From Micromonospora sp. MP36 (GTDB taxonomy: Bacteria > Actinomycetota > Actinomycetes > Mycobacteriales > Micromonosporaceae): a DNA stretch of 64,000 bases. This document shows positions 23,352 through 33,299 of the stretch, piece after piece. Each line of letters starts with the position of its first letter. Position 1 is the stretch's first letter. The notes beneath the pieces were generated by a model, which saw nothing but the letters and a program-made list of their open reading frames with translations, searched no databases and was not told the DNA's origin. Location: assembly GCF_008119785.1 (NCBI RefSeq), contig NZ_VSFA01000021.1, forward strand, positions 24,893-88,892, written 5' to 3'. The position numbers and the translations under genes were made by a program.

Positions 23352-26300
23352 ATGCGCAGCCGCGCACGGTTCGGCCGTACGTTCCTGACCACCGCCGCTA
23401 CCTTGGCCATGTTGGCCGGCCAACTCGCCGTACCGGATCCGGTCCGGGCCGCGCCCACTCGGGCGGCACCGGATCCCGGCGCGGCAAGCGCGAAACCCGA
23501 TCCGACGACACCGGACGGCACGGCCCCGAACGCGCAGGCGCGTACGGCGATCATGCCGCAGCTCGACCAGGTGCCGCCGGTGAACCCGGCACCCGGCTCG
23601 GTGCAGGTCGACCGGGGGCCGTCCGCCGCGCTGACCCCGATCGCCCCGCTACCCGCGGTGGATCCGGCCGCCGGCACGGTCGCCATCGACCGGGCCCCGG
23701 TCGTGCCGAACCCGCCGGTCCGGCCCGCGCCACTCACCCTGCCACTGCATCCCGCCCAGGAACTGGTCGACGCCACCGCGGCGGACGCCATCACCACGCT
23801 CGACCGGGCCGGCCGGCTCCACCCGGACCGCACCCCGGACCTGGACGCCCGCAAGCTCCAGCCCCAGGTCTCCTCGGCGCAGTTCGTCGACCCGGCGCAG
23901 CCGGTCACCCTGGAGGCGCTGATCGCGGCCCTCGCCAGCGGGAACATCCCGCCGCCGCTGCCGGTCGACCCGCTGGCGCTGCTCGAGCAGTTGCCCGACG
24001 GCATTCCGCGCATCACCTACCGGATCTGCTCGGAGTCGGCCACCAAGACGGTGTCCTGCTCGCTCACCCTGCCGCTCGCCGTACCCGCGATCGTGGACGT
24101 GACCGGTGACGGCACCCCGGATGTGCTGGCCGACCTGCTACCGGTGGCGCTGCCCGGCGACGTGGTCGCCGCGGTGCGCCAGCTCCTCGAGGTGCAGTCC
24201 GCCCTCACCGTCGCCCAGGACCGCCTCGCCGTCGTCCTGGAACTGCTCAAGGATCCGCTCCAGGTCATCCTCCATCCCGAACTGCTGCTCGAACGGCTGC
24301 GGTTGGAGGACCTGATCGCGGACCTCCAGAGGCAGCTGGCGGACAAGCTCGAGGCCCTGCTCGACCTGATCAACGTCGGCGTCGCCCTGCTGGCGCTCCG
24401 ACTGCCCACCAGCGAACTGGCCGGCCAGCCGCTGCCGGCGCACGTCTGGGCCGTCTACGACATCCCCGGCCACCACCGGCTCTCGGTCGGCTTCGACGGG
24501 CTGCGGCGCGGCACCACCCTGCCGACCGGCACGCTGGGGCTGTTCACGTTCAACCCGGTGACCCTGCTGCGCGGCGTGTACGACATCCAGGCCCGGCTGC
24601 TCCAGGGCGGTGCCGGCGACGCGCTCGCGGTGACCGCCGGGCTGGCCTCGGTGACCGACGACAGCGCGGGCAACCCGTACCAGCCGACGGTGGCGAGTGC
24701 TCGGTTCTCCCCCGTACCGTCGATCTTCTCGGCGCGGGCCCAGATCGATCCGGGCAGCGACACCACCGACCAGCACGTGCTGGTGGACTCGACCAGCGAC
24801 AAGGCCACCCAACTGGACGTCCAGGTGCTCAGCAACCGCGACGGCGTCGACGAGTTCACCCAGCTCGTCGTCGACGAGCTGCCCACCAGCGTGTCCGTCG
24901 AGCTGACCCGGCCACCGGGCGGGAAGGCCACCCTCGCCTACCGGGCGTCCGCCAGCATCGACCGGGTGCTCTTCGCCGACTTCGGCTACCAACCCGCGGG
25001 CCTGGTCAACGCGGTCCAGGCCACCGCCGAGGCGATCCCCACCTCGTTCGACGCGGCGTTGGCGAACACCGACACCGGGGTCGATCTCGACTACACCGCG
25101 AGCAGCCAGCTCGCCGCCCTGGACGTCGCGGTGTACGACAAGGCCGGCGGGCTGGTCGGCCGCGGCTCGCTGCGCCGGCTGCCCACCGAGGTAACCCTCA
25201 CCGCCGACACCGGCGCCAGCCACGTGGCGTTCAACGGCGCCCAGCCGCTCGGCTCCGGCACCGTGGCCATCTCGCGCAACCTCGGCGCGTTCGCGCCGTA
25301 CGACAGCGACCACGCGACACTGGTCACCGACGGCGCCGCGCTCGGCGTCTCCGCCCGGGTCACCGGCATGAAGCAGGTCGACGCCTACTACGACGGGCAT
25401 CCCCGGCTGACCACCACGTTCGATCCGGGCGGGCAGCCCTTCGTCGCCGCAGGCGACCTGGACGGGCTGCACAAGGCCCGGCTGGAACTCTCCAACCTGC
25501 CGGCCACCGCGACGCTGGACGTGGACACCGCGGCGCGTACGGTCGCGTACCAGACCAGCTCGGTGATCCACCGGGTGTTCGCCGCGTACACCAACACCTC
25601 CGCCGGGCCGACCCTGTTCGCCACCGTCACCGAACTGCCCGAGCGGATCAACCTCTCCTACGACCTCGGTGACCGGCCCAGGCTGCGGTACGAGGCGACC
25701 AGCCGGGTGCAGAAGGTGGAGGTGTTCGCCAGCCCGGCACACGTGGAGACGTTGCGCCCGCAGCAGGACCACTACCTGTCGGCGGCCGCGGCCGGGTTGG
25801 CCACCACCATGGACTTCCTCCTGGACCTGCCGGCCCGGCACCTCGACGGCACCCAGTCCGACCCGCTGACCAGCCTGGCGGCGGTGGTCCGGTTGCCGTC
25901 CGGTGGCCGGGACTGGACGGCGATGGCCGACCTGACCGGCGTGCCGGCCCGGTTCGACGCCGACTTCGCCGAGGGCACCTACCGGTTCCGGGGCCTGTCC
26001 GGGCCGCTCGGCGGGGCCCGGCTCGCGGTCACCAACCACGCCGGCCAGACCGCCCCGACCGGGCTGCACCTGGCCGTGCACTACCGGCAGGTCACCGGCG
26101 ACCTGGACGGCAGCGTGTCGGTACGCAACCTGTCCTGGGTGGAGTACGCCCGGGACGGCGGCGGACAGACCTTCCGGCTGGACACCGACACCGGCGGCGA
26201 CCCGGTGTTCGTGGACGCGGACGTGCTGCTCGCCGCGAACGGCGTGGACGACACGCAGCTCGCCGCGGTGGCCCGGGTCGACGGCCTGCCGAACACCATC

Positions 26301-29144
26301 CGGTCCACCTTCGCCGACGGCCGGCTCAGCTACACCGCGACCGGTCACCTCGGGCTGACCATCGGGGTACGGGTGGGCAAGGTGGCCGCGCTGGCGGGGC
26401 TGGGCGCACCACTGTTCGACAACGGGGTGGCCCTGGTCGGCAACGGCTGCGACACCGGCAACGGCTGCGCCAAGGACGAGAGCGTCTTCTGCACGGTGTT
26501 CGGCCGGTGCCTCGGGCTCGTCGGCACGGTCCGGCTACCCGGACTGCCAAGCAACCTGGCCGTGGACACCCGGGCGCGGACGGTGGTGTTCACCGGCTAC
26601 CGGCCGCCGGCCGCGCCGTTGCAGGCGTACCTGCGCCTGGCCGGGCTGGTCGACGCCCTGCCCGACGTGCGGGCCCTGGCCAGCCTTTCCGGGTTGCCGG
26701 CCGAGCTGGACATGACGGTCGGCCCGGTCGACGTCACCGGCGGCTCAATCGACTTCCGGTACGCCGCTTCGGCGCCGCTGGGCAGCCTGCGCTTCGACGC
26801 CGACGTGACCACCACCAACCAGACCTTCCCGGTGGTACGCGGCCGGGCCACCATCGGCCGGCTGCCGGCCACGATGCACATCAACGGCACGGTCGGTGAC
26901 CGGACCACGGTAGCGGTCCGCAACTCCGCCGCGGTGGACTCGGTCGGGCTCACCGTGACCAACGCCAGCACGGGTTACCTGACCGCCTCGGTGACCGGGG
27001 TGCCGGCCACCGTGGACGCGCTGGTCGACCTGCCGGCCCGGCACGCCGAGACCACCATGTCGGCGCCGATCTCGGCGATCTCGTTCCTGGCCCACGTGCC
27101 GTACGGGGGCCGGACCTGGTCGGCGTTCGCCGACGTCCGCGGCGTGCCGGCCCGGTTCGACGCGGACTGGGGCAACGGCACGTACGCCTTCCGGGCCGCC
27201 GAGGGCAGCTCGCTGGGCAGCGCGGCGTTCGCGGTGACCAACCATGCCGGCGCCCTGGCACCCACCGGGTCGCACCTGGCCACCCACTACGACGAGGTCA
27301 ACGGCAACCTCGACGGCAGCGCGTCGATCACCGGGCTGCGGGACGCCGAGTTCGGCCACTCCGCTTCGTCGGTCACCGCCAGCTACCACGCGCAACGGCA
27401 GACCATCGCGCTGGACGGCGACGTACGGCTGGCCGCGGGCGGCGCGCAGGACGTCCGGCTGGGGGCCCTCGGCCGGCTCGGTCCGATTCCGGGCACCGTC
27501 ACCTTCAGCTCGAACGGCGGGGTGATCAACTACACCGCCGACGCGACGCTGGACGTGGAGACGCAGTTCTGGCTCGGCAAGGTGGCCGCGCTGGACGGGC
27601 TCGGGGCGCCGCGCTACGCCAACGGTGCCTCGGTGGTGGACCGGGCCTGCGCCGTCGGGCCGGGCTGCGCCAACCAGGGCCCGTTCTGCGTGGACGGGAA
27701 GTGCTTCGGGTTGACCGGGATCATCAACGTCTCGGGGCTGCCCACCCGGGTGACCGTCGACCCGACCACCCGGAGCTACTCGTTCGCCGGCTACCAACCC
27801 CGGTCGAACAAGTTGACCCTGTACGTCGACGACTCGGTCTTCGTACCGTCGCCGCCGGCCCGGATCAGGGCCGAGGCGACCCTGACCGACCTGCCGTCCG
27901 GGATCAACTTCACCCTCGGCCCGATCGCCCTCACCGACACGCTCAGCATCAAGTACGACTCGGACGTCGCCTCGGCCGGCATCCTGGACGTGCACGCCCA
28001 GGCCGACCAGGTGCCGATCTTCGACTCGACCCGGGCGCTGGCCCACCTGGACCCGATCCCCGGTGGCCTGGCGGTGAGCGGCAAGGTCGGCTCGCCCACC
28101 TCGGTGCGGGTCAAGAACTCGACGGTCATCGACAACCTGTCCATCAAGGCCACGGGCACCTTCCGCAACGAACCGGCCACCGGCCAGGTGCGGCTGCGCG
28201 ACGTGCCCACCGACATGACATTCAGCGCCCGCGGATTCGGCAACGCCGAGGGAGACAACCTGCCCACGGTGGACTACATGGCGAACGACGGGCGGGACAC
28301 CCTCGACATCGACGTCGAGGTCGAGGCGAATCTGGTGAAGAAGACCGACGACTTCGAGGCCGGGCCCGACGATCTCGAACTGCACATCACCAACCTCGGC
28401 CACCGGACCACCGTGGAACTCGCGCCGGAGACCCAGGTCGTCACCATCACCTCCGTACCGCAGACCGACGAACTGCAGATGGTCGGCAACCTGCACCTCC
28501 TGGTGCCGAGGAAGGACATGGACCTGGAGTTCTTCAACTGCTTCGGCCTGGTCCGCGGGTTGTTCGCCGGACACGCCGAGGTGCGGGAGAGCTGGATCAG
28601 CGACATCACCTTCACCCTCACCGACATCCAGGCGGCGACGCTGCGGCCCGGTAACGTCCGCACCGACCTGCCGTTCGGGCTGCCCCGCGAGCTGGGCTAC
28701 CTGTTCCTGGCCTTCGACGGCACGTTCGGTCAGGCGACCATGTCGATGGCCGGCGTCCACCTCGACCTCGACATCGACCTGCTGCTCCGCATCGACAAGA
28801 TCGTCGGACCGGACTTCTTCAAGCAGGACCTCAAGCTGGTCGGGTTGTACGACGGCGTCTACTACCATCGCTACGATCTGCAACAGCCCAGCAAGGTGAC
28901 GGTCGAGGTCAGCACCTGGGGTATCCCGCTGGCCGAGATCGTCCTGGCGATCTGGCCCGGCCTGGCGGAAAAGTCCCGCAACGGGGTGACTGTGCCCGGT
29001 GGCCGGCCGAGCGTGGTGACCATGCTCGACCCGGGAGACGACGTGGACGACTACATCTTCGACCTGCTGGCGTACGCCGCCTGGCCGTTCGACGGCGAGC
29101 ACGCGCCCAAGCAGGAGAACACCGGCGACGGCGGCGCGTGCTGA
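23352..29144 (+). CDS. giant secreted repeat protein of unknown function
   Basis: The protein has about 1930 residues, nearly 6 kb of one gene. ATG 23352 has GGAGG 7 bases upstream and is followed by a signal peptide (MRSRARFGRT then a hydrophobic core, cleavage near VRAAP). Residues about 35-140 are Pro-rich with a repeated VDRGPS/IDRAPV motif. From about residue 480 a unit recurs at least 15 times: Leu/Ile/Val-Pro-x2-hydrophobic, a gap, then Tyr-x-Ala/Ser, probably beta hairpins in a solenoid. Two large copies of about 400 residues start near 818 and 1220, sharing DLPARH, GVPARFDAD, VTNHAG, WLGKVAAL-type blocks and a four-Cys insert (near 1032 and 1432). I recognise no catalytic domain. The Ig-like lipoprotein gene overlaps its 3' end. 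Confidence 0.8.
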   Translation: MRSRARFGRTFLTTAATLAMLAGQLAVPDPVRAAPTRAAPDPGAASAKPDPTTPDGTAPNAQARTAIMPQLDQVPPVNPAPGSVQVDRGPSAALTPIAPLPAVDPAAGTVAIDRAPVVPNPPVRPAPLTLPLHPAQELVDATAADAITTLDRAGRLHPDRTPDLDARKLQPQVSSAQFVDPAQPVTLEALIAALASGNIPPPLPVDPLALLEQLPDGIPRITYRICSESATKTVSCSLTLPLAVPAIVDVTGDGTPDVLADLLPVALPGDVVAAVRQLLEVQSALTVAQDRLAVVLELLKDPLQVILHPELLLERLRLEDLIADLQRQLADKLEALLDLINVGVALLALRLPTSELAGQPLPAHVWAVYDIPGHHRLSVGFDGLRRGTTLPTGTLGLFTFNPVTLLRGVYDIQARLLQGGAGDALAVTAGLASVTDDSAGNPYQPTVASARFSPVPSIFSARAQIDPGSDTTDQHVLVDSTSDKATQLDVQVLSNRDGVDEFTQLVVDELPTSVSVELTRPPGGKATLAYRASASIDRVLFADFGYQPAGLVNAVQATAEAIPTSFDAALANTDTGVDLDYTASSQLAALDVAVYDKAGGLVGRGSLRRLPTEVTLTADTGASHVAFNGAQPLGSGTVAISRNLGAFAPYDSDHATLVTDGAALGVSARVTGMKQVDAYYDGHPRLTTTFDPGGQPFVAAGDLDGLHKARLELSNLPATATLDVDTAARTVAYQTSSVIHRVFAAYTNTSAGPTLFATVTELPERINLSYDLGDRPRLRYEATSRVQKVEVFASPAHVETLRPQQDHYLSAAAAGLATTMDFLLDLPARHLDGTQSDPLTSLAAVVRLPSGGRDWTAMADLTGVPARFDADFAEGTYRFRGLSGPLGGARLAVTNHAGQTAPTGLHLAVHYRQVTGDLDGSVSVRNLSWVEYARDGGGQTFRLDTDTGGDPVFVDADVLLAANGVDDTQLAAVARVDGLPNTIRSTFADGRLSYTATGHLGLTIGVRVGKVAALAGLGAPLFDNGVALVGNGCDTGNGCAKDESVFCTVFGRCLGLVGTVRLPGLPSNLAVDTRARTVVFTGYRPPAAPLQAYLRLAGLVDALPDVRALASLSGLPAELDMTVGPVDVTGGSIDFRYAASAPLGSLRFDADVTTTNQTFPVVRGRATIGRLPATMHINGTVGDRTTVAVRNSAAVDSVGLTVTNASTGYLTASVTGVPATVDALVDLPARHAETTMSAPISAISFLAHVPYGGRTWSAFADVRGVPARFDADWGNGTYAFRAAEGSSLGSAAFAVTNHAGALAPTGSHLATHYDEVNGNLDGSASITGLRDAEFGHSASSVTASYHAQRQTIALDGDVRLAAGGAQDVRLGALGRLGPIPGTVTFSSNGGVINYTADATLDVETQFWLGKVAALDGLGAPRYANGASVVDRACAVGPGCANQGPFCVDGKCFGLTGIINVSGLPTRVTVDPTTRSYSFAGYQPRSNKLTLYVDDSVFVPSPPARIRAEATLTDLPSGINFTLGPIALTDTLSIKYDSDVASAGILDVHAQADQVPIFDSTRALAHLDPIPGGLAVSGKVGSPTSVRVKNSTVIDNLSIKATGTFRNEPATGQVRLRDVPTDMTFSARGFGNAEGDNLPTVDYMANDGRDTLDIDVEVEANLVKKTDDFEAGPDDLELHITNLGHRTTVELAPETQVVTITSVPQTDELQMVGNLHLLVPRKDMDLEFFNCFGLVRGLFAGHAEVRESWISDITFTLTDIQAATLRPGNVRTDLPFGLPRELGYLFLAFDGTFGQATMSMAGVHLDLDIDLLLRIDKIVGPDFFKQDLKLVGLYDGVYYHRYDLQQPSKVTVEVSTWGIPLAEIVLAIWPGLAEKSRNGVTVPGGRPSVVTMLDPGDDVDDYIFDLLAYAAWPFDGEHAPKQENTGDGGAC

Positions 29145-29632
29145 CCGGCATGCCGACCACGGGACGCCGGCGCGGCACCGGGCTGCTGGCCCTGGTGCTC
29201 GCCGGCGGCCTCGTCGGTCCGCTGGGTGGCTGCGCCGAGGGCTGCGCCGACACCGTGCTCCAGGTGTCGCCGGTCGAGGTCGATGACGTGGCCGCCCCGC
29301 TCACGGTCAGCGCGCGGCTGACCCGGGACGGCAGGCCGGTCGCCGGGGTCACCGTCAAGCTGGCGGTGATGGTGGTGGGCCCAAACAACGCACACAGCGA
29401 GGCAATGTTCTACGCCACCACCGACGCCGACGGCCGGGCGAGCGTGACCCAGCGGGGCGGCGCGGCCCGGCTGTCGCCCATCAACCACCAGGTGACCACG
29501 TACAGCGCCTACTTCCAGCCGATGAACAAGATCAACGGGGAGCACCTCTGCTGGTCGAGCGTGTCGGCGCCGATCACCTGCCGCACCGCGGCCGGCACCG
29601 GCCCGTGCCCGGTCAAGACGCCGCCGACCTGA
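29138..29632 (+). CDS. Ig-like-domain lipoprotein
   Basis: The protein has 164 residues. The N-terminus has basic TTGRRRGTG, a hydrophobic core and lipobox LGGC, so a lipoprotein is predicted. The mature part contains PLTVSARLTRDGRPVAGVTV followed by TTDADGRASVTQRGG, the pattern of bacterial Ig-like or carboxypeptidase-regulatory-like beta sandwiches. GTG 29138 overlaps the stop of the giant repeat protein gene; ATG 29150 is an alternative. Overlap and shared secretion suggest that the two proteins work together at the cell surface. Six Cys residues in the mature part could form disulfides. The function is unknown. Confidence 0.72.
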   Translation: MLTGMPTTGRRRGTGLLALVLAGGLVGPLGGCAEGCADTVLQVSPVEVDDVAAPLTVSARLTRDGRPVAGVTVKLAVMVVGPNNAHSEAMFYATTDADGRASVTQRGGAARLSPINHQVTTYSAYFQPMNKINGEHLCWSSVSAPITCRTAAGTGPCPVKTPPT

Positions 29633-29716
29633 GCTCACCGCGTACGGCTGGGGGATGACGCGGAATCATCCTCCGGCCGGAGCGGCGGCTCGCCCCCGCC
29701 GGATACGGTCGGATTC

Positions 29717-30481
29717 ATGAGCGATCAGCACCCCGCGTTGTCCCTTCGTGGCCTGGCCAAGCGGTTCGACACCAAGGTCGCGGTCGCGGGGGTCGACCTG
29801 GACGTGCCGGCCGGCTCGTTCTACGGGCTGCTCGGCCCGAACGGGGCCGGCAAGACCACCACCCTGTCCATGGCCGTCGGCCTGCTGCGGCCCGACGCCG
29901 GCCAGGCCCGGGTGCTCGGGTACGACGTCTGGGCCGACCCGGTGCGCGCCAAGGGGCTGCTCGGCGTGATGCCCGACGGGGTACGCCTCTTCGACCGGCT
30001 CAGCGGCGCCGAGCTGCTGGCGTACCACGGTCTGCTGCGCGGTATGGACCCGGCGGTGGTCGACCAGCGGGCGGCGGAGTTGCTAGACGTGCTGGCGCTC
30101 AACGACGCCGGCCGCACCCTGGTGGTCGACTACTCGGCGGGCATGAAGAAGAAGATCGGCCTGGCCTGCGCGCTGCTGCACGGCCCCCGGCTGCTGGTGC
30201 TGGACGAGCCGTTCGAGGCGGTCGACCCGGTCTCCGCGGCGCTGATCCGGGACATCCTGCACCGGTACGTGACCGGCGGCGGCACGGTGGTCTTCTCCAG
30301 CCACGTCATGGAGACCGTCGAGCGGCTCTGCTCGCACGTGGCGATCCTCGCCGACGGGCGGATCAAGCGCGTCGGCACGCTCGACCAGGTACGCGGTGAC
30401 CGGTCTCTGGAGGAGGTCTTCGTGGCGGTGGTCGGCGGCCGGACCGCGACCGGCGAGGAGCTGTCGTGGCTGTCCCGGTGA
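29717..30481 (+). CDS. ABC transporter ATP-binding protein
   Basis: The protein has 254 residues. Walker A GPNGAGKT lies at residues 40-47, a degenerate signature YSAGMKKKIG at about 140, Walker B LLVLDEP with Asp163-Glu164 and the switch His in VVFSSHVME. The YSAGM form of the signature is usual in ABC-2 exporters. The gene is leaderless by sequence: TACGGT (29704-29709) lies 7 bases before ATG 29717 with no ribosome site. It overlaps the permease gene by 16 bases. The transported substrate is unknown; ABC-2 pairs of this size often export lipids, peptides or antibiotics. Confidence 0.92.
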   Translation: MSDQHPALSLRGLAKRFDTKVAVAGVDLDVPAGSFYGLLGPNGAGKTTTLSMAVGLLRPDAGQARVLGYDVWADPVRAKGLLGVMPDGVRLFDRLSGAELLAYHGLLRGMDPAVVDQRAAELLDVLALNDAGRTLVVDYSAGMKKKIGLACALLHGPRLLVLDEPFEAVDPVSAALIRDILHRYVTGGGTVVFSSHVMETVERLCSHVAILADGRIKRVGTLDQVRGDRSLEEVFVAVVGGRTATGEELSWLSR

Positions 30482-32160
30482 CCGCACCCGCCGAGCCGGT
30501 CCGGAAGGTCTCCGCCCGGCACTTCGTCCGGCTCAAGCTGCGGGTGCTGGGCAACAACTTCCGCGGCCAGGGTTGGCGGATCGCGCTCTTCGTGGTGGGC
30601 CTTCTGTTCGGCCTGTGGTTCGCCGTCGGTGGCTTCTTCCTCCTGGCCGCGCCCGGCCTGGCCGGCGAGCCCCGGTACGCGCTCATGATCGCGGCCTTCG
30701 GCGGCGGGCTGCTGATGCTCGGCTGGCTGCTGCTGCCGCTGGCCTTCTTCGGCGTAGACGAGACCCTGGACCCGGCCCGGTTCGCGCTGCTCCCGCTCTC
30801 CCGGCGGGCCCTGGTCACCGGCCTGTTCGCGGCCGCGCTGGTCAGCGTCCCGGTGCTGGCGACGCTGATCGCGGTGGCCGGGCTGGTGGTCACCGCCGGC
30901 GCGCTGGGCGGCTGGCTGGCCGCCCTGGTCGGGCTGGTCGGCGTGCTCGCTGGCCTGCTGCTCTGCGTGGCCGCCGCCCGCGCGGTGACCAGCGCGTTCG
31001 CCACCATGCTGCGTTCCCGCCGGGTACGCGACCTGGCCGCCGTCCTGCTCGCGGTGCTGGCGGCCCTGCTCGGGCCGCTGCAGATCGCGGTGCTCGCCGC
31101 CGTCCGCCGGGCCGACTGGGACCAGCTGACCGGCGCGGCCCGGATCGTCGGCTGGACGCCGTTCGGGGCGCCGTGGACCGCCGGGATCGACGTGGCCGAG
31201 GGACGGGCCTGGGCCGCCGGGTTGAAGCTGCTGATCACCGCGCTGGCCGTCGGCGCGCTGCTGCTCTGGTGGTCCCGCTCGCTGGAGTCCGCGATGGTGG
31301 GCGCGGTGAGCGCCGGGCCGTCCCGGGACCGGCGCGGCGCACTCGGCGGGGCCGTCGCCCAACTCTTCCCGCGGGCGGTCGGCTGGAGCCGGCGGGACCG
31401 CTTCGGCGCACTGGTCGCCCGGGAGTGCCGCTACTGGTGGCGGGACGCCCGGCGGCGGGCCAACCTGATCACCATCGCGGTGGTCGGCATCTTCGTGCCG
31501 GTGATGGTCAACGTGGGCGGCGCCCGGCTCGCCGTGGAGGGCGGCGAGGCGTTCGGCGAGGTGACCGCGAACTCGTCGCCGGTGCTGGTCAGCCTCTCGC
31601 TGGTCTTCGTCGGCGTGCTCGCGTCGGTAACCGTGGCCAACCAGTTCGGCTTCGACGGCAGCGCGTACGCGGCCAACGTGGTGGCTGGCGTGCCGGGGCG
31701 GCTGGAGCTGCGCGCCCGGATGACCGCGTTCGCGATCTACGTGGTGCCGCTGCTCGTGGCGGTCGCGGTCATCCTCGCCGCGCTGCTACGGCACCCCGGT
31801 TGGCTGGGCGTGATGGCCGGCGCGCTGTTCGCCGCGTACGGCAGCGGGCTCGCGATCAACGGATTCGTCTCGGTGCTGGGCGCGTACGCACTGCCGGAGA
31901 CGAGCAACCCGTTCGCCATGAACACCGGTGCCGGGGTGGCGAAGAGCCTCCTCACCCTGCTGTCCATGATCGCCTCGGCGGCCGCGGCGGTGCCGATGGT
32001 GGTGGCCGCGGCGCTGCTCGGCGACCTCTGGCTCTGGCTGGCCCTGCCCGTCGGCCTGGCCTACGGGGTGGGTGCCGCGCTGCTCGGCTCCTACCTGGCC
32101 GGGGACGTGCTGGACCGCCGCCAACCGGAGTTGCTGGCGGCGGTCACGCCCCGCCGCTGA
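30466..32160 (+). CDS. ABC-2 type transporter permease
   Basis: The protein has 564 residues with 12 or more hydrophobic segments arranged as two halves of about six. GTG 30466 has GAGGAG 5 bases upstream; GTG 30478 forming GTGA with the previous stop is an alternative. The large hydrophilic section around residues 275-325 (SVSAGPSRDRRGALGG-like, cytoplasmic) separates the halves. It partners the overlapping ATPase to form an exporter. No substrate-specific feature is visible and no immunity or biosynthetic genes flank it. Confidence 0.85.
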   Translation: MAVPVTAPAEPVRKVSARHFVRLKLRVLGNNFRGQGWRIALFVVGLLFGLWFAVGGFFLLAAPGLAGEPRYALMIAAFGGGLLMLGWLLLPLAFFGVDETLDPARFALLPLSRRALVTGLFAAALVSVPVLATLIAVAGLVVTAGALGGWLAALVGLVGVLAGLLLCVAAARAVTSAFATMLRSRRVRDLAAVLLAVLAALLGPLQIAVLAAVRRADWDQLTGAARIVGWTPFGAPWTAGIDVAEGRAWAAGLKLLITALAVGALLLWWSRSLESAMVGAVSAGPSRDRRGALGGAVAQLFPRAVGWSRRDRFGALVARECRYWWRDARRRANLITIAVVGIFVPVMVNVGGARLAVEGGEAFGEVTANSSPVLVSLSLVFVGVLASVTVANQFGFDGSAYAANVVAGVPGRLELRARMTAFAIYVVPLLVAVAVILAALLRHPGWLGVMAGALFAAYGSGLAINGFVSVLGAYALPETSNPFAMNTGAGVAKSLLTLLSMIASAAAAVPMVVAAALLGDLWLWLALPVGLAYGVGAALLGSYLAGDVLDRRQPELLAAVTPRR

Positions 32161-32170
32161 CCCCGCCGCG

Positions 32171-32437
32171 TCACTGGGCGGGCGGGGTGCGGCGCAGGAC
32201 GGCGCAGAGGGTGTGGTTGCTGGTGACCGGGGCGATGCTGACCAGCTCCCAGCCGTACGCCGACAGGTGCTCGACCGCCTCCATGAGCTGGGTGAGCCCG
32301 CTCGCCAGGAAAGCCGGGCGCGCGATCAGAGCGAGGTGCCGGTACGGGTAGGCCCGCAGGTCGACCTCGCCCCGGAGGACCGCGTCGGCGCCGACCGTAC
32401 GGGTCTTGGCGAGCTGCTGCGGCGTCACGAACGACAT
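32171..32437 (-). CDS. small DUF4177-like protein
   Basis: The protein has 88 residues. The C-terminal half LSAYGWELVSIAPVTSNHTL followed by CAVLRR is the typical DUF4177 pattern (a strand, then a Trp-Glu-Leu-Val turn and a final strand). ATG 32437 is supported by TATCGT (32450-32445) 7 bases upstream, a leaderless promoter. It ends 10 bases from the convergent ABC permease gene. The function is unknown; single copies like this are usually cytosolic. Confidence 0.65.
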   Translation of the reverse strand: MSFVTPQQLAKTRTVGADAVLRGEVDLRAYPYRHLALIARPAFLASGLTQLMEAVEHLSAYGWELVSIAPVTSNHTLCAVLRRTPPAQ

Positions 32438-32477
32438 GCCCCGCACGATAGGCGGGGTGGGCCACCTCCGCCTCCCC

Positions 32478-32554
32478 AAGATCGCGCTTTATCGAGGATG
32501 TAGTGGTCTCGCTCGCCGATCGAGGCCACTGGTTCCTGGATTGAGCGTGACCTT
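32478..32554. repeat. 77-bp AAGATCG-bounded imperfect palindrome, copy B
   Basis: It starts AAGATCG and ends TGACCTT. The two halves are inverted copies (AAGATCGCGCTTTATCGAGG against AAGGTCACGCTCAATCCAGG from the other strand). It has the same length as copy A (10984-11060) and shares the left end, GTAG at offset 23 and the right end. It lies in the divergent gap between the DUF4177-like and flavin reductase genes. Confidence 0.7.
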
Positions 32555-32614
32555 GGGGCCGTCAGTCCGGACGGCCGGTGGGGAGAGCGGCGATCAGGGC
32601 GCCAGGCGTGGGGG

Positions 32615-33286
32615 GTGAACCGGACGGCGCCGCTGGTCTACCTGGGCGGGCTGATGGTCGAGGCCGGCGAGCAGCTCGCCCGGTTGAACGGTCACGACCG
32701 CCCGGCCGACCTGCACGACCGCTTCCTCGGCTGGGCCCGGGCCCGGGGCGGCACAATGTTTCACGTGAATCCTGAGCCGGGTGCCGAGATCCACCACACC
32801 GACCCGTTCGCGACGCCGGGCGGGCAGCGTTCCCCGGCACGCCGGTTGCGGGGTCGGCTGGCCGCCCCGGTCACCCTCTGGACGGCGCCCGGGCCGGCCG
32901 GGCTGACCGTCTCGTCCACCCTGGTCGCCGAGGGTGAACCGGACCGGCTGCTCGGGCTGATCGACCCGGAGTCGGACCTGTGGGCCGCCGTCGAGGCGGC
33001 AGGGCGGTTCGCAGTCGCGCCGCTGGGCCCGCCGCACCGGCAGCTCGCCGACCGCTTCGCCGGCCTCTTCCCGTCCCCCGGCGGACTCTTCGCCATCGGT
33101 TCCTGGCTCGACACCCCGTACGGGCCAGTGCCGGCGGACGCGGGCGGGTGGGCCGGCTGCCAGCTCGACACCGCCCGGGAGTACGGCTGGGGCCTGCTGG
33201 TCGAGGCCACCATCGAGACGGTCGAGCTGGCCGAGGAGACCTCGCCGCTGCTCCACTACCGGGGCCGCTACCACGAGCTGGGCTGA
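32615..33286 (+). CDS. flavin reductase-like (split-barrel FMN-binding) protein
   Basis: The protein has up to 223 residues. HRQLADRFAGLF with the preceding FAVAPLG strand, LTVSSTLVAEGEPDRLLGLI and the C-terminal HYRGRYHEL match the flavin reductase domain. These proteins bind FMN and pass reduced flavin to a partner oxygenase, or act as stand-alone FMN oxidoreductases. GTG 32615 is the longest start; the domain proper begins near ATG 32756 (MFHVNPEPG), so the first 47 residues are uncertain. No oxygenase partner is adjacent. The region downstream is repetitive. Confidence 0.75.
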   Translation: MNRTAPLVYLGGLMVEAGEQLARLNGHDRPADLHDRFLGWARARGGTMFHVNPEPGAEIHHTDPFATPGGQRSPARRLRGRLAAPVTLWTAPGPAGLTVSSTLVAEGEPDRLLGLIDPESDLWAAVEAAGRFAVAPLGPPHRQLADRFAGLFPSPGGLFAIGSWLDTPYGPVPADAGGWAGCQLDTAREYGWGLLVEATIETVELAEETSPLLHYRGRYHELG

Positions 33287-33299
33287 CCGGCTGCCGGCT

